NCBI GenBank assembly: GCA_002307725.1
Contig: DBUB01000010.1
Location: forward strand, 248,001 to 312,000
DNA: 64,000 nt
Direction: 5' to 3'
DNA from: Alphaproteobacteria bacterium UBA1301
GTDB lineage: Bacteria; Pseudomonadota; Alphaproteobacteria; Micropepsales; Micropepsaceae
The translations under genes were made by a program, and so were the position numbers. Positions 1 through 9,160 of the stretch are shown here, piece by piece. Every line of letters starts with the position of its first letter. Within the stretch, counting starts at the first letter, position 1. The notes under the pieces were generated by a model. That model saw only the letters and a list, made by a program, of their open reading frames with translations. It was not told the origin of the DNA and searched no databases.

Positions 1-795
1 ACCGTCGGCTGGCCCGAAGACTTGCGTGCCCGCTATACTGCCGCCCAGGTTGCCGCCTTGCCGACGAACCCGCCGCCGCCGCAAACCCGGATCAAGCGGG
101 TGATCGTGATCGATCCCGGCCATGGCGGTCTTGATCCCGGCACGCACGGTGGTGACGGTGCCAACGAGAAGGATTTGGTGCTGGCGGTGTCGCTCCAACT
201 CCAGCGCGTGCTTTTGGCGCGAGGCTATAGCGTGCACATGACACGCGATAGCGATGTGCCGGTCGAACTCGGCCAACGCGCCCGCATCGCGCGAAGCTGG
301 CGTGCCGATCTGATGGTCTCGATCCACGCCAATTGGAACGACAATCCCGGCATCAAAGGCCTGTCGATCTACAGCCTGTCGGACAAGGGCTCGGACGCCG
401 AAGCGCGGGCGCTGGCCAAAAAGGAAAACAGCGCCGACAAGCTGATCGGCGTCGATCTGTCGGGCGACAATTCTGGTGTGGGATCGATCCTGATCGATCT
501 GGCGCAGCGCGACACCATGAACAAATCGTCACATTTCGCCGAGCTGGCACTTGCCGAATTGCGCAGCGAAACGGACATCTTGCCACACAAGCCCCACCGC
601 GACGCGGGATTTGTGGTGCTGAAGGCGCCGGATGTGCCTGCTGTGCTGATTGAACTCGGTTTTCTTTCGAATCCGGAAGAGGCGAGAAAGATGCAAACCG
701 ACGGCTGGCGCGCTAGAGTTGCCCGTGCCATTGCGGCGGCCGTGGATCGTCAGTTCGCGACCGCAGCGGAAGCCGGGCCGGTAACGGCCCCGTAA
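1..795 (+). CDS. amiC: N-acetylmuramoyl-L-alanine amidase (Amidase_3), 5' end cut by window
   Basis: Reading frame is open from base 1, so the N-terminus (normally signal peptide and AMIN domain) lies outside the window. The visible part is the zinc amidase domain: the DPGHGG motif gives the first metal-binding His, NEKDLVL supplies the metal-binding Glu, SIHAN gives the second His, and LIELGFLSN near the C-terminus carries the catalytic Glu. Family members act in the periplasm, cutting the amide between MurNAc and the stem peptide during daughter-cell separation. The gene ends 49 bp before mrcA on the same strand, an order common in alphaproteobacteria, so the two wall enzymes are probably co-transcribed. 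The symbol amiC is by family resemblance. Confidence 0.93.
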   Translation, partial: TVGWPEDLRARYTAAQVAALPTNPPPPQTRIKRVIVIDPGHGGLDPGTHGGDGANEKDLVLAVSLQLQRVLLARGYSVHMTRDSDVPVELGQRARIARSWRADLMVSIHANWNDNPGIKGLSIYSLSDKGSDAEARALAKKENSADKLIGVDLSGDNSGVGSILIDLAQRDTMNKSSHFAELALAELRSETDILPHKPHRDAGFVVLKAPDVPAVLIELGFLSNPEEARKMQTDGWRARVARAIAAAVDRQFATAAEAGPVTAP

Positions 796-844
796 TTCGC
801 AGCCGTGGGGTGCAGTCAACGAGGCGGTTTTTCAGCAAGTTCCC

Positions 845-3505
845 ATGAGCAACGATCAAGACGATTTCCCGCGGCCGAGCCAAACCCCAGGTCAGGGTAC
901 GCCTCCCCATCAACCCGGCCATCAGCCCCCGACCACCGCGGGCGAGCCGACGCCGTGGGAACTGCTAAGGCCGGAAGGCTTCGGCGAACGCCAAGTCGGC
1001 GGCGATCCAGATGAGTCCGGTGACGGCTATGAACCACCGCCGCCGCGCGGCAAGGGCGTGCTGGGCCGCTTCTGGAATCGCCGCATCGCGCTTTACGCCG
1101 GTCTTGGCGCGCTCGTTGTCGTTGGCGTCATTGTGCTCAGCGCCATGGGCTACGTCTGGTGGGTGACGCGCGATCTGCCGAGCGTCAAGGATTTACAAAA
1201 CTACGCCCCGCCGGTGACGACGCGTGTCTATGCCGGTGACGGCACGCTGCTCGGCGAATATGCCCGCGAGCGGCGCGTGTTCGTACCCATCGCCTATGTG
1301 CCGAAGCTGGTCATCAACGCCTTCACTTCGGCGGAAGACCGCAACTTCTATAGCCATCCCGGTGTTGATCCCTCCGGTATGCTGCGCGCGGCAATCAAAG
1401 ACATCGGCAAGGCCATGACGGGACGCCGTCCGGAAGGCGCCTCCACCATCACCCAGCAGGTGGCAAAGAATTTCAAGCTCAACGCCGACGTCAAGATGGC
1501 GCGCAAAATCCGCGAAATCTTCCTCGCCCTGCGCCTGGATTCCACCTACTCGAAGGACAAAATCCTCGAGCTTTATCTCAACCAGATCAATCTCGGCCAG
1601 AACTCCTATGGCGTGGCGGCGGCGGCGCTGAACTATTTCGGCAAGTCGCTCGACCAGCTCACCATCTCGGAAGTGGCGTTCCTGGCGGCGCTGCCCAAGG
1701 CGCCAAGCCATTATGATCCGCGCTTCCATTACGACGCCGCCGTAGGGCGCCGCAATTGGGTGATCGGTCAGATGGAAGAGAACGGCTATATCACGCGCGA
1801 CGAGGCGGACGCCGCCAAGGCCGAACCTTTGCACGCCAACACCCGCCCGCTCGGCAGCCAAACGCAAGACGCGCAGTATTTCGTCGAAGAAGTGCGCCGC
1901 GCGCTCTATTCCAAATTCGGCGGCGCCCAGCTTTACGACAACGGCCTGCAGGTACGCTCTTCGCTCGACACAAGGCTGCAGAACTACGCCGTGAACGCGC
2001 TGCGCATGGGCCTCGTGCGGTATGACCGCCGGCACGGCTGGCGCGGCGCCAAACAGACCATTGATGTGACCGGCAATTGGCAGGCCGCGCTGACCGGTCT
2101 CGGCAATCACTCCGGTATCGAGAGCTGGGACATCGCCGTCGTCCTCGGCTACGGCCCCGGCGGCAGCGTCAAGATCGGCCTCGCCGGCGGCAATGAAGCG
2201 ACCATTCCGTTCAAGGAACTTCAGTGGGCGCGCCCCCAACTGGCCAATGCCGACGTTGGCGCGGCGCCCGCCAAACCGCAGAACGTCGTCAAAGTGGGCG
2301 ACGTGATCTATGTCGAACCGGTCGACGCGCATGGCAATTACGGCTTGCGCCAAGTGCCGGAGGTCAATGGCGGCATCATCGCGCTCGATCCCCATACCGG
2401 GCGCGTGCTGGCGCTGTCCGGCGGCTTCTCCTACGACTCCAGCCAATACGACCGCGCCATGCAGGCGCTGCGCCAGCCGGGGTCCACCTTCAAACCGTTC
2501 GTTTATGCCGCTGCGCTCGACAACGGCTTCACGCCGGTTGCCAAAATCCTCGATGCGCCGTTCTGCATGCAGCAGGGACCGGGCTTGCCGATGTGGTGTC
2601 CGGAAAACTTCGAGAAGCACTTCATCGGGCTGGCCACCATGCGCCGCGGCATCGTGCTGTCGAAGAACCTGATGACCGTGCGTCTGGCGCAAGCCGTCGG
2701 CATGGACAAGATTTCCCCGATTGCGGAACGTTTCGGCGTTTACAGCCATCTCGATCGCCTGCTGGCCAATGCGCTGGGCTCCACCGGCACCACGCTGCTG
2801 AAGATGACCACCGGCTATGCCGAGTTCGTCAACGGCGGCAAGAAAATCCAGCCTTCGCTGGTCGACCAGATTCAGGATCGCAACGGCCATACCATCTGGC
2901 GCCACGACGAGCGCAAATGCGACGGCTGCAATAGCAACGACTGGCACGGCCAAGCCGAACCGCTGCTCGACGACACGCGCGCGCAGATCATGGATCCGCG
3001 CACCGCGTATCAGATTGTCTCGTTCCTGCAGGGCGTGGTGCAATACGGCACCGGTGCTTCGGTGTCGGTGGTCGGCAAGCCGCTGGCGGGCAAGACCGGC
3101 ACCTCCAATGAAAGCCGCGACGCGTGGTTCGTCGGCTTCTCGCCCGATCTGGCGGCTGGCGTTTATATCGGCTTCGACAATCCGCGCACCCTCGGCAAGT
3201 TGGAGCAGGGCGCCACGGTGGCCGCGCCGATCTTTCGCGACTTCATGAAGGGCGCGCTCGCCGACAAACCGGCGACGCCGTTCCGCGTGCCGTCGGGCAT
3301 CGAGTTCGTCAGCATCGACCGGCTGACTGGCGCCCCCGCCGCCAACGGCGCCTCGGGTACGATCCTGGAAGCCTTCAAGCAAGGCACCGCCCCGGGCGAA
3401 CCGGGCGCCCCGCCGACCATGATCATCGGCGGCGACCAGCCAACAACCACCGGCACCACCAACGGCGCCACCGGCGTCGAAGAAGGCACCGGCGGGCTGT
3501 ATTAG
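845..3505 (+). CDS. mrcA: Penicillin-binding protein 1A (bifunctional transglycosylase/transpeptidase)
   Basis: An 886-residue class A PBP. It has a proline-rich cytoplasmic tail (about 1-78), one membrane segment (about 81-107), then a GT51 glycosyltransferase domain with the catalytic EDRNF Glu at about 164 followed by GASTITQQ and the RKIREI segment. The transpeptidase domain shows SxxK with Ser547 in QPGSTFKP, the SKN motif near 606 and KTGT near 750. It polymerises lipid II glycan chains and cross-links stem peptides in the periplasm. The C-terminal tail is Gly/Thr-rich and low complexity. It lies just downstream of the amidase; in related genomes prfB usually follows directly, but here a darTG pair intervenes. 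The Shine-Dalgarno before the ATG is weak. Confidence 0.96.
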   Translation: MSNDQDDFPRPSQTPGQGTPPHQPGHQPPTTAGEPTPWELLRPEGFGERQVGGDPDESGDGYEPPPPRGKGVLGRFWNRRIALYAGLGALVVVGVIVLSAMGYVWWVTRDLPSVKDLQNYAPPVTTRVYAGDGTLLGEYARERRVFVPIAYVPKLVINAFTSAEDRNFYSHPGVDPSGMLRAAIKDIGKAMTGRRPEGASTITQQVAKNFKLNADVKMARKIREIFLALRLDSTYSKDKILELYLNQINLGQNSYGVAAAALNYFGKSLDQLTISEVAFLAALPKAPSHYDPRFHYDAAVGRRNWVIGQMEENGYITRDEADAAKAEPLHANTRPLGSQTQDAQYFVEEVRRALYSKFGGAQLYDNGLQVRSSLDTRLQNYAVNALRMGLVRYDRRHGWRGAKQTIDVTGNWQAALTGLGNHSGIESWDIAVVLGYGPGGSVKIGLAGGNEATIPFKELQWARPQLANADVGAAPAKPQNVVKVGDVIYVEPVDAHGNYGLRQVPEVNGGIIALDPHTGRVLALSGGFSYDSSQYDRAMQALRQPGSTFKPFVYAAALDNGFTPVAKILDAPFCMQQGPGLPMWCPENFEKHFIGLATMRRGIVLSKNLMTVRLAQAVGMDKISPIAERFGVYSHLDRLLANALGSTGTTLLKMTTGYAEFVNGGKKIQPSLVDQIQDRNGHTIWRHDERKCDGCNSNDWHGQAEPLLDDTRAQIMDPRTAYQIVSFLQGVVQYGTGASVSVVGKPLAGKTGTSNESRDAWFVGFSPDLAAGVYIGFDNPRTLGKLEQGATVAAPIFRDFMKGALADKPATPFRVPSGIEFVSIDRLTGAPAANGASGTILEAFKQGTAPGEPGAPPTMIIGGDQPTTTGTTNGATGVEEGTGGLY

Positions 3506-3614
3506 GTAGCTTAGGAAAAGGTCCTCCGCGTGCTCGCGCGCCGGTGAACGAATGCAAGGGATGCGTGAATAGAGTACTGTGTCTCCTAAATTCAACCGAG
3601 CCGATGGAGCGCAA

Positions 3615-4268
3615 ATGCCCGTTCCTATAAGGCCTAAGATTTATCACATCGTCCATGCGGACAGGCTGGCATCTATCGTGGCCAACGGTTTGCTGTGCGA
3701 TACAGCGATGACGCAGCTTACGCCGGGTACGACCATCGGCATGAGCAACATCAAGCAGCGGCGGCTTACTGAGCTGCAACTGGCAAGTCATCCCGGCCTC
3801 TTTGTCGGGCAGTGCGTGCCGTTCTACTTCTGCCCGCGCTCGATTATGCTCTATCTGATCTATCGCGCGAACGACCCCGGGTTGGACTACAAAGGAGGCC
3901 AGGGACCAATTGTCCATCTTGAATGCGATCTGCACACCGTGGTCGCCTGGGCAGAACAGAATCACCGCCGCTGGGCGTTCACGCTTTCGAATGCGGGGGC
4001 CCGTTACTTTGAGGATCGCGCCAGTCAGGCACAATTCGGAGAAATCAACTGGGACGCCGTTGCCGCGACGCACTGGTCCGGCCAAGGAATTTCTCCGCGG
4101 ATAAAAGAGGGAAAGCAGGCGGAATTTCTGGTCGAAAGCCGTATCCCATGGCATCTTATAGAACGAATCGGCGTACTGATGGCTGAGATTGCCCAGCAAG
4201 TAGGTGCCGCCATGCAAGGGGCCGGGCACAGACCCGTCGTCGAAATCCGCCGCGATTGGTACTATTGA
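3615..4268 (+). CDS. darT: DarT, DNA ADP-ribosyltransferase toxin
   Basis: A 217-residue DUF4433/DarT protein. Family members use NAD+ to add ADP-ribose to thymine in single-stranded DNA, blocking replication, and DarTG systems act in phage defence. Visible features are the N-terminal YHIVH segment near residues 10-14, an IGMSNIKQRR stretch fitting the substrate/NAD loop, the FYFCPRSIMLY core, and KQAEFLV with Glu at about 170, the position of the catalytic Glu in the family. I chose ATG 3615 over ATG 3579 because GGAG lies 5 bases upstream and the protein then begins like known DarTs (MPVPIRPKIYHI). The antitoxin darG follows after 17 bp. No broken motif is visible, so the toxin looks functional. 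Confidence 0.93.
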   Translation: MPVPIRPKIYHIVHADRLASIVANGLLCDTAMTQLTPGTTIGMSNIKQRRLTELQLASHPGLFVGQCVPFYFCPRSIMLYLIYRANDPGLDYKGGQGPIVHLECDLHTVVAWAEQNHRRWAFTLSNAGARYFEDRASQAQFGEINWDAVAATHWSGQGISPRIKEGKQAEFLVESRIPWHLIERIGVLMAEIAQQVGAAMQGAGHRPVVEIRRDWYY

Positions 4269-4285
4269 AGAGGAGGGCTCTGCGA

Positions 4286-5335
4286 ATGATCACATTCACG
4301 ACAGGCGACATCCTCAAAGCGGATGCTGAAGCGCTTGTCAACACGGTCAACTGCGTTGGCGTTATGGGGCGCGGCATTGCTCTGCAATTCAAAAACACTT
4401 TCCCAGAGAACTTCAAGGCGTATGAAAGCGCCTGCGCGCGTGATGAGGTGCAGCCGGGAAAGATGTTCGTCTTCGAAACCGGCATGATGACGAACCCAAA
4501 ATATGTCATCAACTTCCCGACCAAACGGCATTGGCGCGGCAAGAGCCGGATGGAAGATGTCGAGGCCGGGCTAGTCGCCTTGGTGGGCGAGATTAACCGC
4601 CACCGCATATCTTCGATTGCGGTCCCGCCTCTTGGCGCGGGCCTGGGTGGATTGGCTTGGGATGCGGTGCGTACTCGTATCGAGACCGCTCTGCGCGGCC
4701 TCGTAGACGTGAATATCATTGTCTATGAGCCCAATGGCGCGCCGGACACGCAAACGATGAGCCATATCCGCGAAGTGCCGAAGATGACTGCAGGTAGGGC
4801 CGCGCTCGTCATTCTTATGCAGCGTTATCTGAACGGCCTTCTCGATCCGTTCGTGACACTGCTGGAAGTGCACAAGCTGTTGTACTTTATGCAGGAGGCC
4901 GGGCAGAACCTGCGCTTGCGGTACACTAAGGCTCTTTATGGTCCTTATGCGGAAAACCTGCGCCACGTCCTAAAGGCGGTCGAAGGGCATTTGATTTCGG
5001 GATATGCAGACGGTGGTGACGCCCCCCACAAGAAAATTGAACTTGTTCCGGGCGCAATTGGCGAAGCGCAAACGGTCGTTGAAGGGGACCTGGAAGCAAA
5101 ACTGCGTTTTGAGCGTGTGGGCAAACTCGTCCAGGGTTTTGAATCCCCGTTCGGCCTCGAATTGCTGGCTACGGTGCATTGGGTCTGCACCCGCGAGGGC
5201 GCCAGGACCGCCGATGAGGCCATCGAAAAGGTCTATGCCTGGAATGAGCGCAAGCAACACTTTACCCGTCGTCAAATCACGCTGGCGTTTGAAATGTTGC
5301 AGTCACAAGGCTGGCTGAATCAGCCCGGCAATTAG
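4286..5335 (+). CDS. darG: DarG, macrodomain DNA ADP-ribosylglycohydrolase antitoxin
   Basis: A 349-residue protein with an N-terminal macrodomain (about 1-150) that in the family strips ADP-ribose from thymine, and a C-terminal domain (about 165-349) that in characterised DarGs binds and inhibits DarT. Visible motifs are GDILKADAEALVNTVNC, GVMGRGIALQFK, NFPTKRHWRGKSR and VPPLGAGLGGL, the macrodomain ligand loops. ATG 4286 is preceded by AGGAGGG eight to nine bases upstream; the GTG at 4256 would overlap darT and lacks such a site. The pair order, toxin first, is the usual one. The full-length two-domain form means both inhibition and repair activities are probably retained. Confidence 0.93.
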   Translation: MITFTTGDILKADAEALVNTVNCVGVMGRGIALQFKNTFPENFKAYESACARDEVQPGKMFVFETGMMTNPKYVINFPTKRHWRGKSRMEDVEAGLVALVGEINRHRISSIAVPPLGAGLGGLAWDAVRTRIETALRGLVDVNIIVYEPNGAPDTQTMSHIREVPKMTAGRAALVILMQRYLNGLLDPFVTLLEVHKLLYFMQEAGQNLRLRYTKALYGPYAENLRHVLKAVEGHLISGYADGGDAPHKKIELVPGAIGEAQTVVEGDLEAKLRFERVGKLVQGFESPFGLELLATVHWVCTREGARTADEAIEKVYAWNERKQHFTRRQITLAFEMLQSQGWLNQPGN

Positions 5336-5853
5336 TGCTTGGTACGGATTTTGGGGGCACATCACTTAATTTCGTAATCCATCGTGTGCCCGCGCCGGTG
5401 GCTTCCCGCCCTTGAAATTTCCCCATTCGCTTCCCATTTCCTAAGGGTTGTTTGACCGCGCTGGAGATGATGCGCCGCTGTCGCGTGAGTGATGGTGTGT
5501 CGTTTAGAACGCTTCGAATTTGATTCTGGAAGTTCGGTGGCCTTCGGGCGTGCTGGCGCCCTCGCTGTAGCAAGGAGAAAATCGTTTTGCGTCTGCCGGT
5601 TAGGGGCAAAATTGACGAATTGAATTGCGATTTTCTGATTTTCTGTAGATGTCCCGCTGTCCCGCGAAGGCGCGGGGGTAGAAAGGGGGGAGGGGTGGAG
5701 GAAATCGCGAAAGTCTGAAAACAATGATCAAGTGTTTGTGGATTTCGGCTTTTCCCGCTCCAGATGTTGTGGTCCGCGGGCCGGGCTGCGGAATTTGCAA
5801 CGCGCCTTTTGAACCACTATATCCGGCCCCCTAACCCCTTGAATTGGACTGCC
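5336..5853. other. Non-coding gap between darG and prfB
   Basis: About 520 bases without a convincing gene. Open frames exist on the minus strand but their translations are low complexity and match nothing I recognise. A G-rich stretch lies near 5670-5700. The prfB promoter should be here, but I see no clear -35/-10 pair. One boundary of whatever brought darTG in may lie in this gap. Confidence 0.5.
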
Positions 5854-6985
5854 ATGCGCCCCGAAATCGAACGTGCCATCAGTGAAATCCAGCAGGCGAT
5901 CAGCTTGCTGAGGAGGCATCTTTGACTGGGACAAGTCTGTCCGCCGTCTCGATGAACTGAACGCCAAAGCCGAAGACTCCACCATTTGGAACGACCCCGC
6001 CGCGGCGCAGAAGATGATGCGCGAGCGCCAGCGGCTGGAGGCGGGCATAGCCGGCATCCGCCGCCTCGAATCCGAACTGGCCGACGCCCATGGTCTGATC
6101 GAAATGGCCGAGGCCGAGAACGACGCGGCGATGGTGGCCGACGGCGAGGCGTCGGTTTTGGCGCTGGCCAAGAAGGCCGATACGCTCAGGCTGGAATCCA
6201 TGCTGTCGGGCGAAGCCGACGGCAACAACACCTATCTCGAAATCCACGCCGGTGCCGGCGGCACCGAAAGCCAGGACTGGGCCGAAATGCTGCTGCGCAT
6301 GTACACGCGCTGGGCCGAGCGTCGCGGTTTCAAGGTCGATTGGCTGGAAGAGAGCGAAGGCGAAAGCGCCGGCATCAAATCCGCCACGCTGCTGGTCAAG
6401 GGCCCGAATGCTTATGGCTGGCTGAAGTCGGAGCAGGGCGTGCACCGGCTGGTGCGCATTTCGCCGTTTGACGCCAATGCGCGGCGGCACACCAGTTTTT
6501 CGTCGGTGACCGTTTATCCGGTGATCGACCAGACCATCGAACTCGACATTCCGGATAAGGAAGTGCGTATCGACGTTTATCGGTCATCGGGCGCGGGCGG
6601 TCAGCACGTCAACAAGACCGAGAGCGCGGTGCGCATCACCCATCTGCCGACCGGCATTGCGGTGGCGTGTCAAACCGAACGCTCGCAGCATCAGAACAAG
6701 GCCAATTGCTGGGAGATGTTGCGTTCGCGCCTTTACGAGATTGAGCTGAAGAAGAAGCAGGCCGAGACCGGCGCCTTCGTCGGCGAGAAATCCGACATCG
6801 GCTGGGGCCATCAGATCCGTTCGTATGTACTACAGCCTTATCAGCTGGTGAAGGATCTGCGCACCGGCGTTGAAAGCCGTTCGCCGGACGACGTGCTCGA
6901 CGGCGATCTCGACCCCTTCATGGCCGCGGCGCTGGCTCAAGCTATCGGCGGCAAGAAGGTCGAGGCGATCGAGGATTTGGAGTAG
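5854..6985 (+). CDS. prfB: Peptide chain release factor 2, with programmed +1 frameshift
   Basis: RF2 releases peptides at UGA and UAA. Translation starts at ATG 5854, runs 23 codons to an in-frame TGA at 5923-5925, and must shift +1 (skipping T5923) to continue with GAC at 5924; the full product is 376 residues. After the shift the protein shows the codon-recognition tripeptide SPF in [16 protein letters not shown] and the catalytic GGQ at about 248-250 in [16 protein letters not shown]. The length and GGQ position fit the family. A naive gene call would start at ATG 6014 and lose the N-terminus. The adjacent mrcA–prfB relationship is conserved in alphaproteobacteria apart from the darTG insertion. 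Confidence 0.97.
5911..5926 (+). promoter_or_regulatory. prfB: prfB programmed +1 frameshift site
   Basis: The order is AGGAGG, CAT, then CTT TGA C. The internal Shine-Dalgarno-like AGGAGG has the spacing of the E. coli site (AGGGGG TAT CTT TGA C), the slippery CTT is at 5920-5922 and the poorly terminating TGAC follows. When RF2 is scarce the ribosome pauses at UGA and slips +1, so the protein autoregulates its own synthesis. Confidence 0.97.
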
Positions 6986-7001
6986 GGCGCGGCTCAAACA
7001 A

Positions 7002-7031
7002 AACCCCGCCGCGATTGCGCGCAGCGGGGTT
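7002..7031 (-). terminator. Rho-independent terminator of the bactofilin transcript
   Basis: Perfect 8-bp arms AACCCCGC (7002-7009) and GCGGGGTT (7024-7031). Read on the minus strand, the stem is followed by TTTTGTTT, so it ends minus-strand transcription about 24 bases after the bactofilin stop. It may also help plus-strand termination after prfB, though there is no T-run on that side. Confidence 0.75.
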
Positions 7032-7054
7032 GCGGTATTCTTAGCGCTGCGCCG

Positions 7055-7609
7055 TTACGACTTGAGCGGCGTGAAACTCGCCGACGGGCCAGCGTTGGTG
7101 ACCGTGCGCGACACCAACGTGGCGGCCGGCGTGGCGGCCGGCGTTTCGGGATGTATAACCGATGCGGCCGCGGCACTTTCGAGCTTGGCCGCGACGTCGG
7201 CCAGCGGATTGTCGGCGTGGCGGCAATTGCCGTCGAAATAGGCGCCGGTTTCCACCGCAAAGGCTTCGTGCAGGATGTTGCCTTGAACGTGGCAGGTGGA
7301 AGCGAGCAGAACTTTGCGGGCGCGAATGGACCCTTCGACGCGGCCGCGGACCTGAATTTCTTCGGCCGCCACATCGCCGTGGATGACGGCCTTCTCGCCG
7401 ATCACCAGATTGGCGGCATAGACGTCGCCTTCAATACGGCCGTCGATCTGCACGTCGCCGCTCGACTTGAGCGTGCCGGTGACCACGAGGTCGGCGCTGA
7501 TGATGGATGGGGCCGACGGCACCCGCGGTTTGCGCATGGCCGCTTGATTTGGCATCGGCGGCGGAGGCGCCGGAGTATTTACGCGTTCGTCTTTTTTACT
7601 GGAGAACAT
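7055..7609 (-). CDS. Bactofilin (polymer-forming cytoskeletal protein)
   Basis: A 184-residue protein with a proline-rich N-terminal tail, a bactofilin beta-helix core at about 38-140 (IISADLVVTGTLKSSGDVQIDG followed by repeated short turns such as GDVYAANLVIGEKAVIHGDV), and an Ala/Pro-rich C-terminal tail. Bactofilins polymerise without nucleotide into filaments at the inner membrane and recruit wall enzymes. The start codon overlaps the end of the upstream M23 peptidase gene by 14 bases, which suggests translational coupling. Pairing of a bactofilin with an M23 hydrolase is a known arrangement and supports a role in localised wall remodelling. Confidence 0.92.
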   Translation of the reverse strand: MFSSKKDERVNTPAPPPPMPNQAAMRKPRVPSAPSIISADLVVTGTLKSSGDVQIDGRIEGDVYAANLVIGEKAVIHGDVAAEEIQVRGRVEGSIRARKVLLASTCHVQGNILHEAFAVETGAYFDGNCRHADNPLADVAAKLESAAAASVIHPETPAATPAATLVSRTVTNAGPSASFTPLKS

Positions 7610-9011
7610 ATCGCCCTGCCTCGATGAAGTTTCTCGGGTTCCTTACCACATCGTCGTACCAGATCTCGTAATGAACATGCGGTCCGGTGCTACGCCCCGT
7701 CGATCCGAGTTTTCCGACGGGTGCACCTTCCCCCACCCTGGCCCCAACCTGCACCAGGATCGATGACAGATGTGCGTATCTCGTATGAATACCGTAACCG
7801 TGGTTGATTTCCACCATCTTACCATAGGAACCCTTAACGTCGGCCCATACCACCACGCCGGGTGCCGTCGAATGCACAATCGCTCCGGTTGGACCGGCAA
7901 AATCCAGGCCCGGATGGAAGGCATAACGGCCGGTGAACGGGTCGACACGCGCGCCGAAGCCGCTGGTCCGTTCGAAGGACGGGCCCGAAACCGGGGTTGT
8001 TAACGGTACGTGCTTCATACCATTAAGCAACTGGGTCATTTCCGTGAGCACCGCCGAGGACTTCAGATAGGCCTGCTGAAAGGCCGTATCGACGATGCCG
8101 TCGATCGAAACCGCCGACAGCGGGATCTCCGGTCCGCCGACGCCGCCTTCACCAGTTTGCACGCGTTGGGCGAACTGTTCGGGATTGATGCCGGTGCGCT
8201 TCAAGACTGCGCGAATGTTGCCGACACCTTCTTCGACCTGACCCTGGGTGCGCGCCATCAACATAGTCTCACCGGCGCTAAGGCGGCGCAGGCGTTCGGT
8301 CTGGGCGGCGAGCTGACGAAGAACCGGGTGGCGGGCGATGATCTCGGGCGACAGCTCGGCAGTCTGGCGATGGCCGAACAGCGCCCCCGCGAGGCGTCCG
8401 ACCGTCGAGCCAAAATCGAGCATGCTGGCACGGGTCGGCTTGGCGGACCGCGGCTGCGGCTTGACCGGTTGCGGATTGACGGTCACGTCGGACGAGCCGG
8501 CGCTGTTCTGAATTCGCGACGGCGGAGGTGCGGCTTCCAACGCATCGTTCGGTGCGCCACCTTCACCAGCGCCTTCCGGACCCTGGCGCACGTTGTTCTG
8601 CCGGTTCAGCGTCGCGTCGACCTGCCGCTTGCGGTCGAGAACCTCTTGAATGACGTTTTGTTTGGCGGTCAGTTCATCGGCCGCCGATTTGAATCTGTCT
8701 TCCGCCGTCACCAGCGCGGTGTTCACTTCGTCATACGAGCCCTGCAAGTCGGCGACGCGGATCTCGTAATTTTGCACCGTTTGCTGGAAGCGATGATCCT
8801 TGGCCGCGATGATGCGGTCCTTGAAGATCACGTTGACCGTGGCAAACGCGACCCAGCCGAGGAAAATCAGGCAAAGGCCGGCGAATGTCGCCTGAAGGAT
8901 CGGACTAAAGGTGAAGAATTGTACGCGGCCATCGCTGCGTACGTAGACTTGGCGTTCGGGAAACGTCTCGTGTAACCAAGCCCAAGCGCGCTCCAGGAGC
9001 GACTCCGCCAT
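7596..9011 (-). CDS. M23 family metallopeptidase (LytM-type, membrane anchored)
   Basis: A 471-residue protein with a membrane segment near residues 35-58, a coiled-coil and Pro-rich linker, and a C-terminal LytM domain. The domain has the zinc ligands in HPGLDFAGPTG (HxxxD) and HVHYEIWYDD (HxH), so it should be an active peptidoglycan endopeptidase rather than a degenerate EnvC/NlpD-type activator. I start at the ATG at 9009-9011 (MAESLLERAW) because GGGGAAG lies upstream and the membrane anchor then sits normally; a longer frame reaches 9164 without a good start. It forms a coupled pair with the bactofilin gene. Confidence 0.9.
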   Translation of the reverse strand: MAESLLERAWAWLHETFPERQVYVRSDGRVQFFTFSPILQATFAGLCLIFLGWVAFATVNVIFKDRIIAAKDHRFQQTVQNYEIRVADLQGSYDEVNTALVTAEDRFKSAADELTAKQNVIQEVLDRKRQVDATLNRQNNVRQGPEGAGEGGAPNDALEAAPPPSRIQNSAGSSDVTVNPQPVKPQPRSAKPTRASMLDFGSTVGRLAGALFGHRQTAELSPEIIARHPVLRQLAAQTERLRRLSAGETMLMARTQGQVEEGVGNIRAVLKRTGINPEQFAQRVQTGEGGVGGPEIPLSAVSIDGIVDTAFQQAYLKSSAVLTEMTQLLNGMKHVPLTTPVSGPSFERTSGFGARVDPFTGRYAFHPGLDFAGPTGAIVHSTAPGVVVWADVKGSYGKMVEINHGYGIHTRYAHLSSILVQVGARVGEGAPVGKLGSTGRSTGPHVHYEIWYDDVVRNPRNFIEAGRYVLQ

Positions 9012-9160
9012 TGCACCACTTCCCCTTTGGGCGTCTTTCTGTGCGCCAACCCCAATGGCCGGTATTTCACCGAATTCCTGGCGCTTGTTCAAGCTATTGG
9101 CCCAGAAAAAGGAGCGCGCGGTTAATCGAAGGGGATGTGCGCGATGCGACTTGGGCGCAC

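Noticed and set aside
1193..3595. 800-codon minus-strand open frame opposite mrcA
   Set aside because: It mirrors the PBP1A gene; the translation is Arg/His/Gly-rich without domain features, a typical high-GC antisense shadow.
5362..5724. 120-codon minus-strand frame between darG and prfB
   Set aside because: Low-complexity translation, no Shine-Dalgarno, no recognised family; treated as non-coding.
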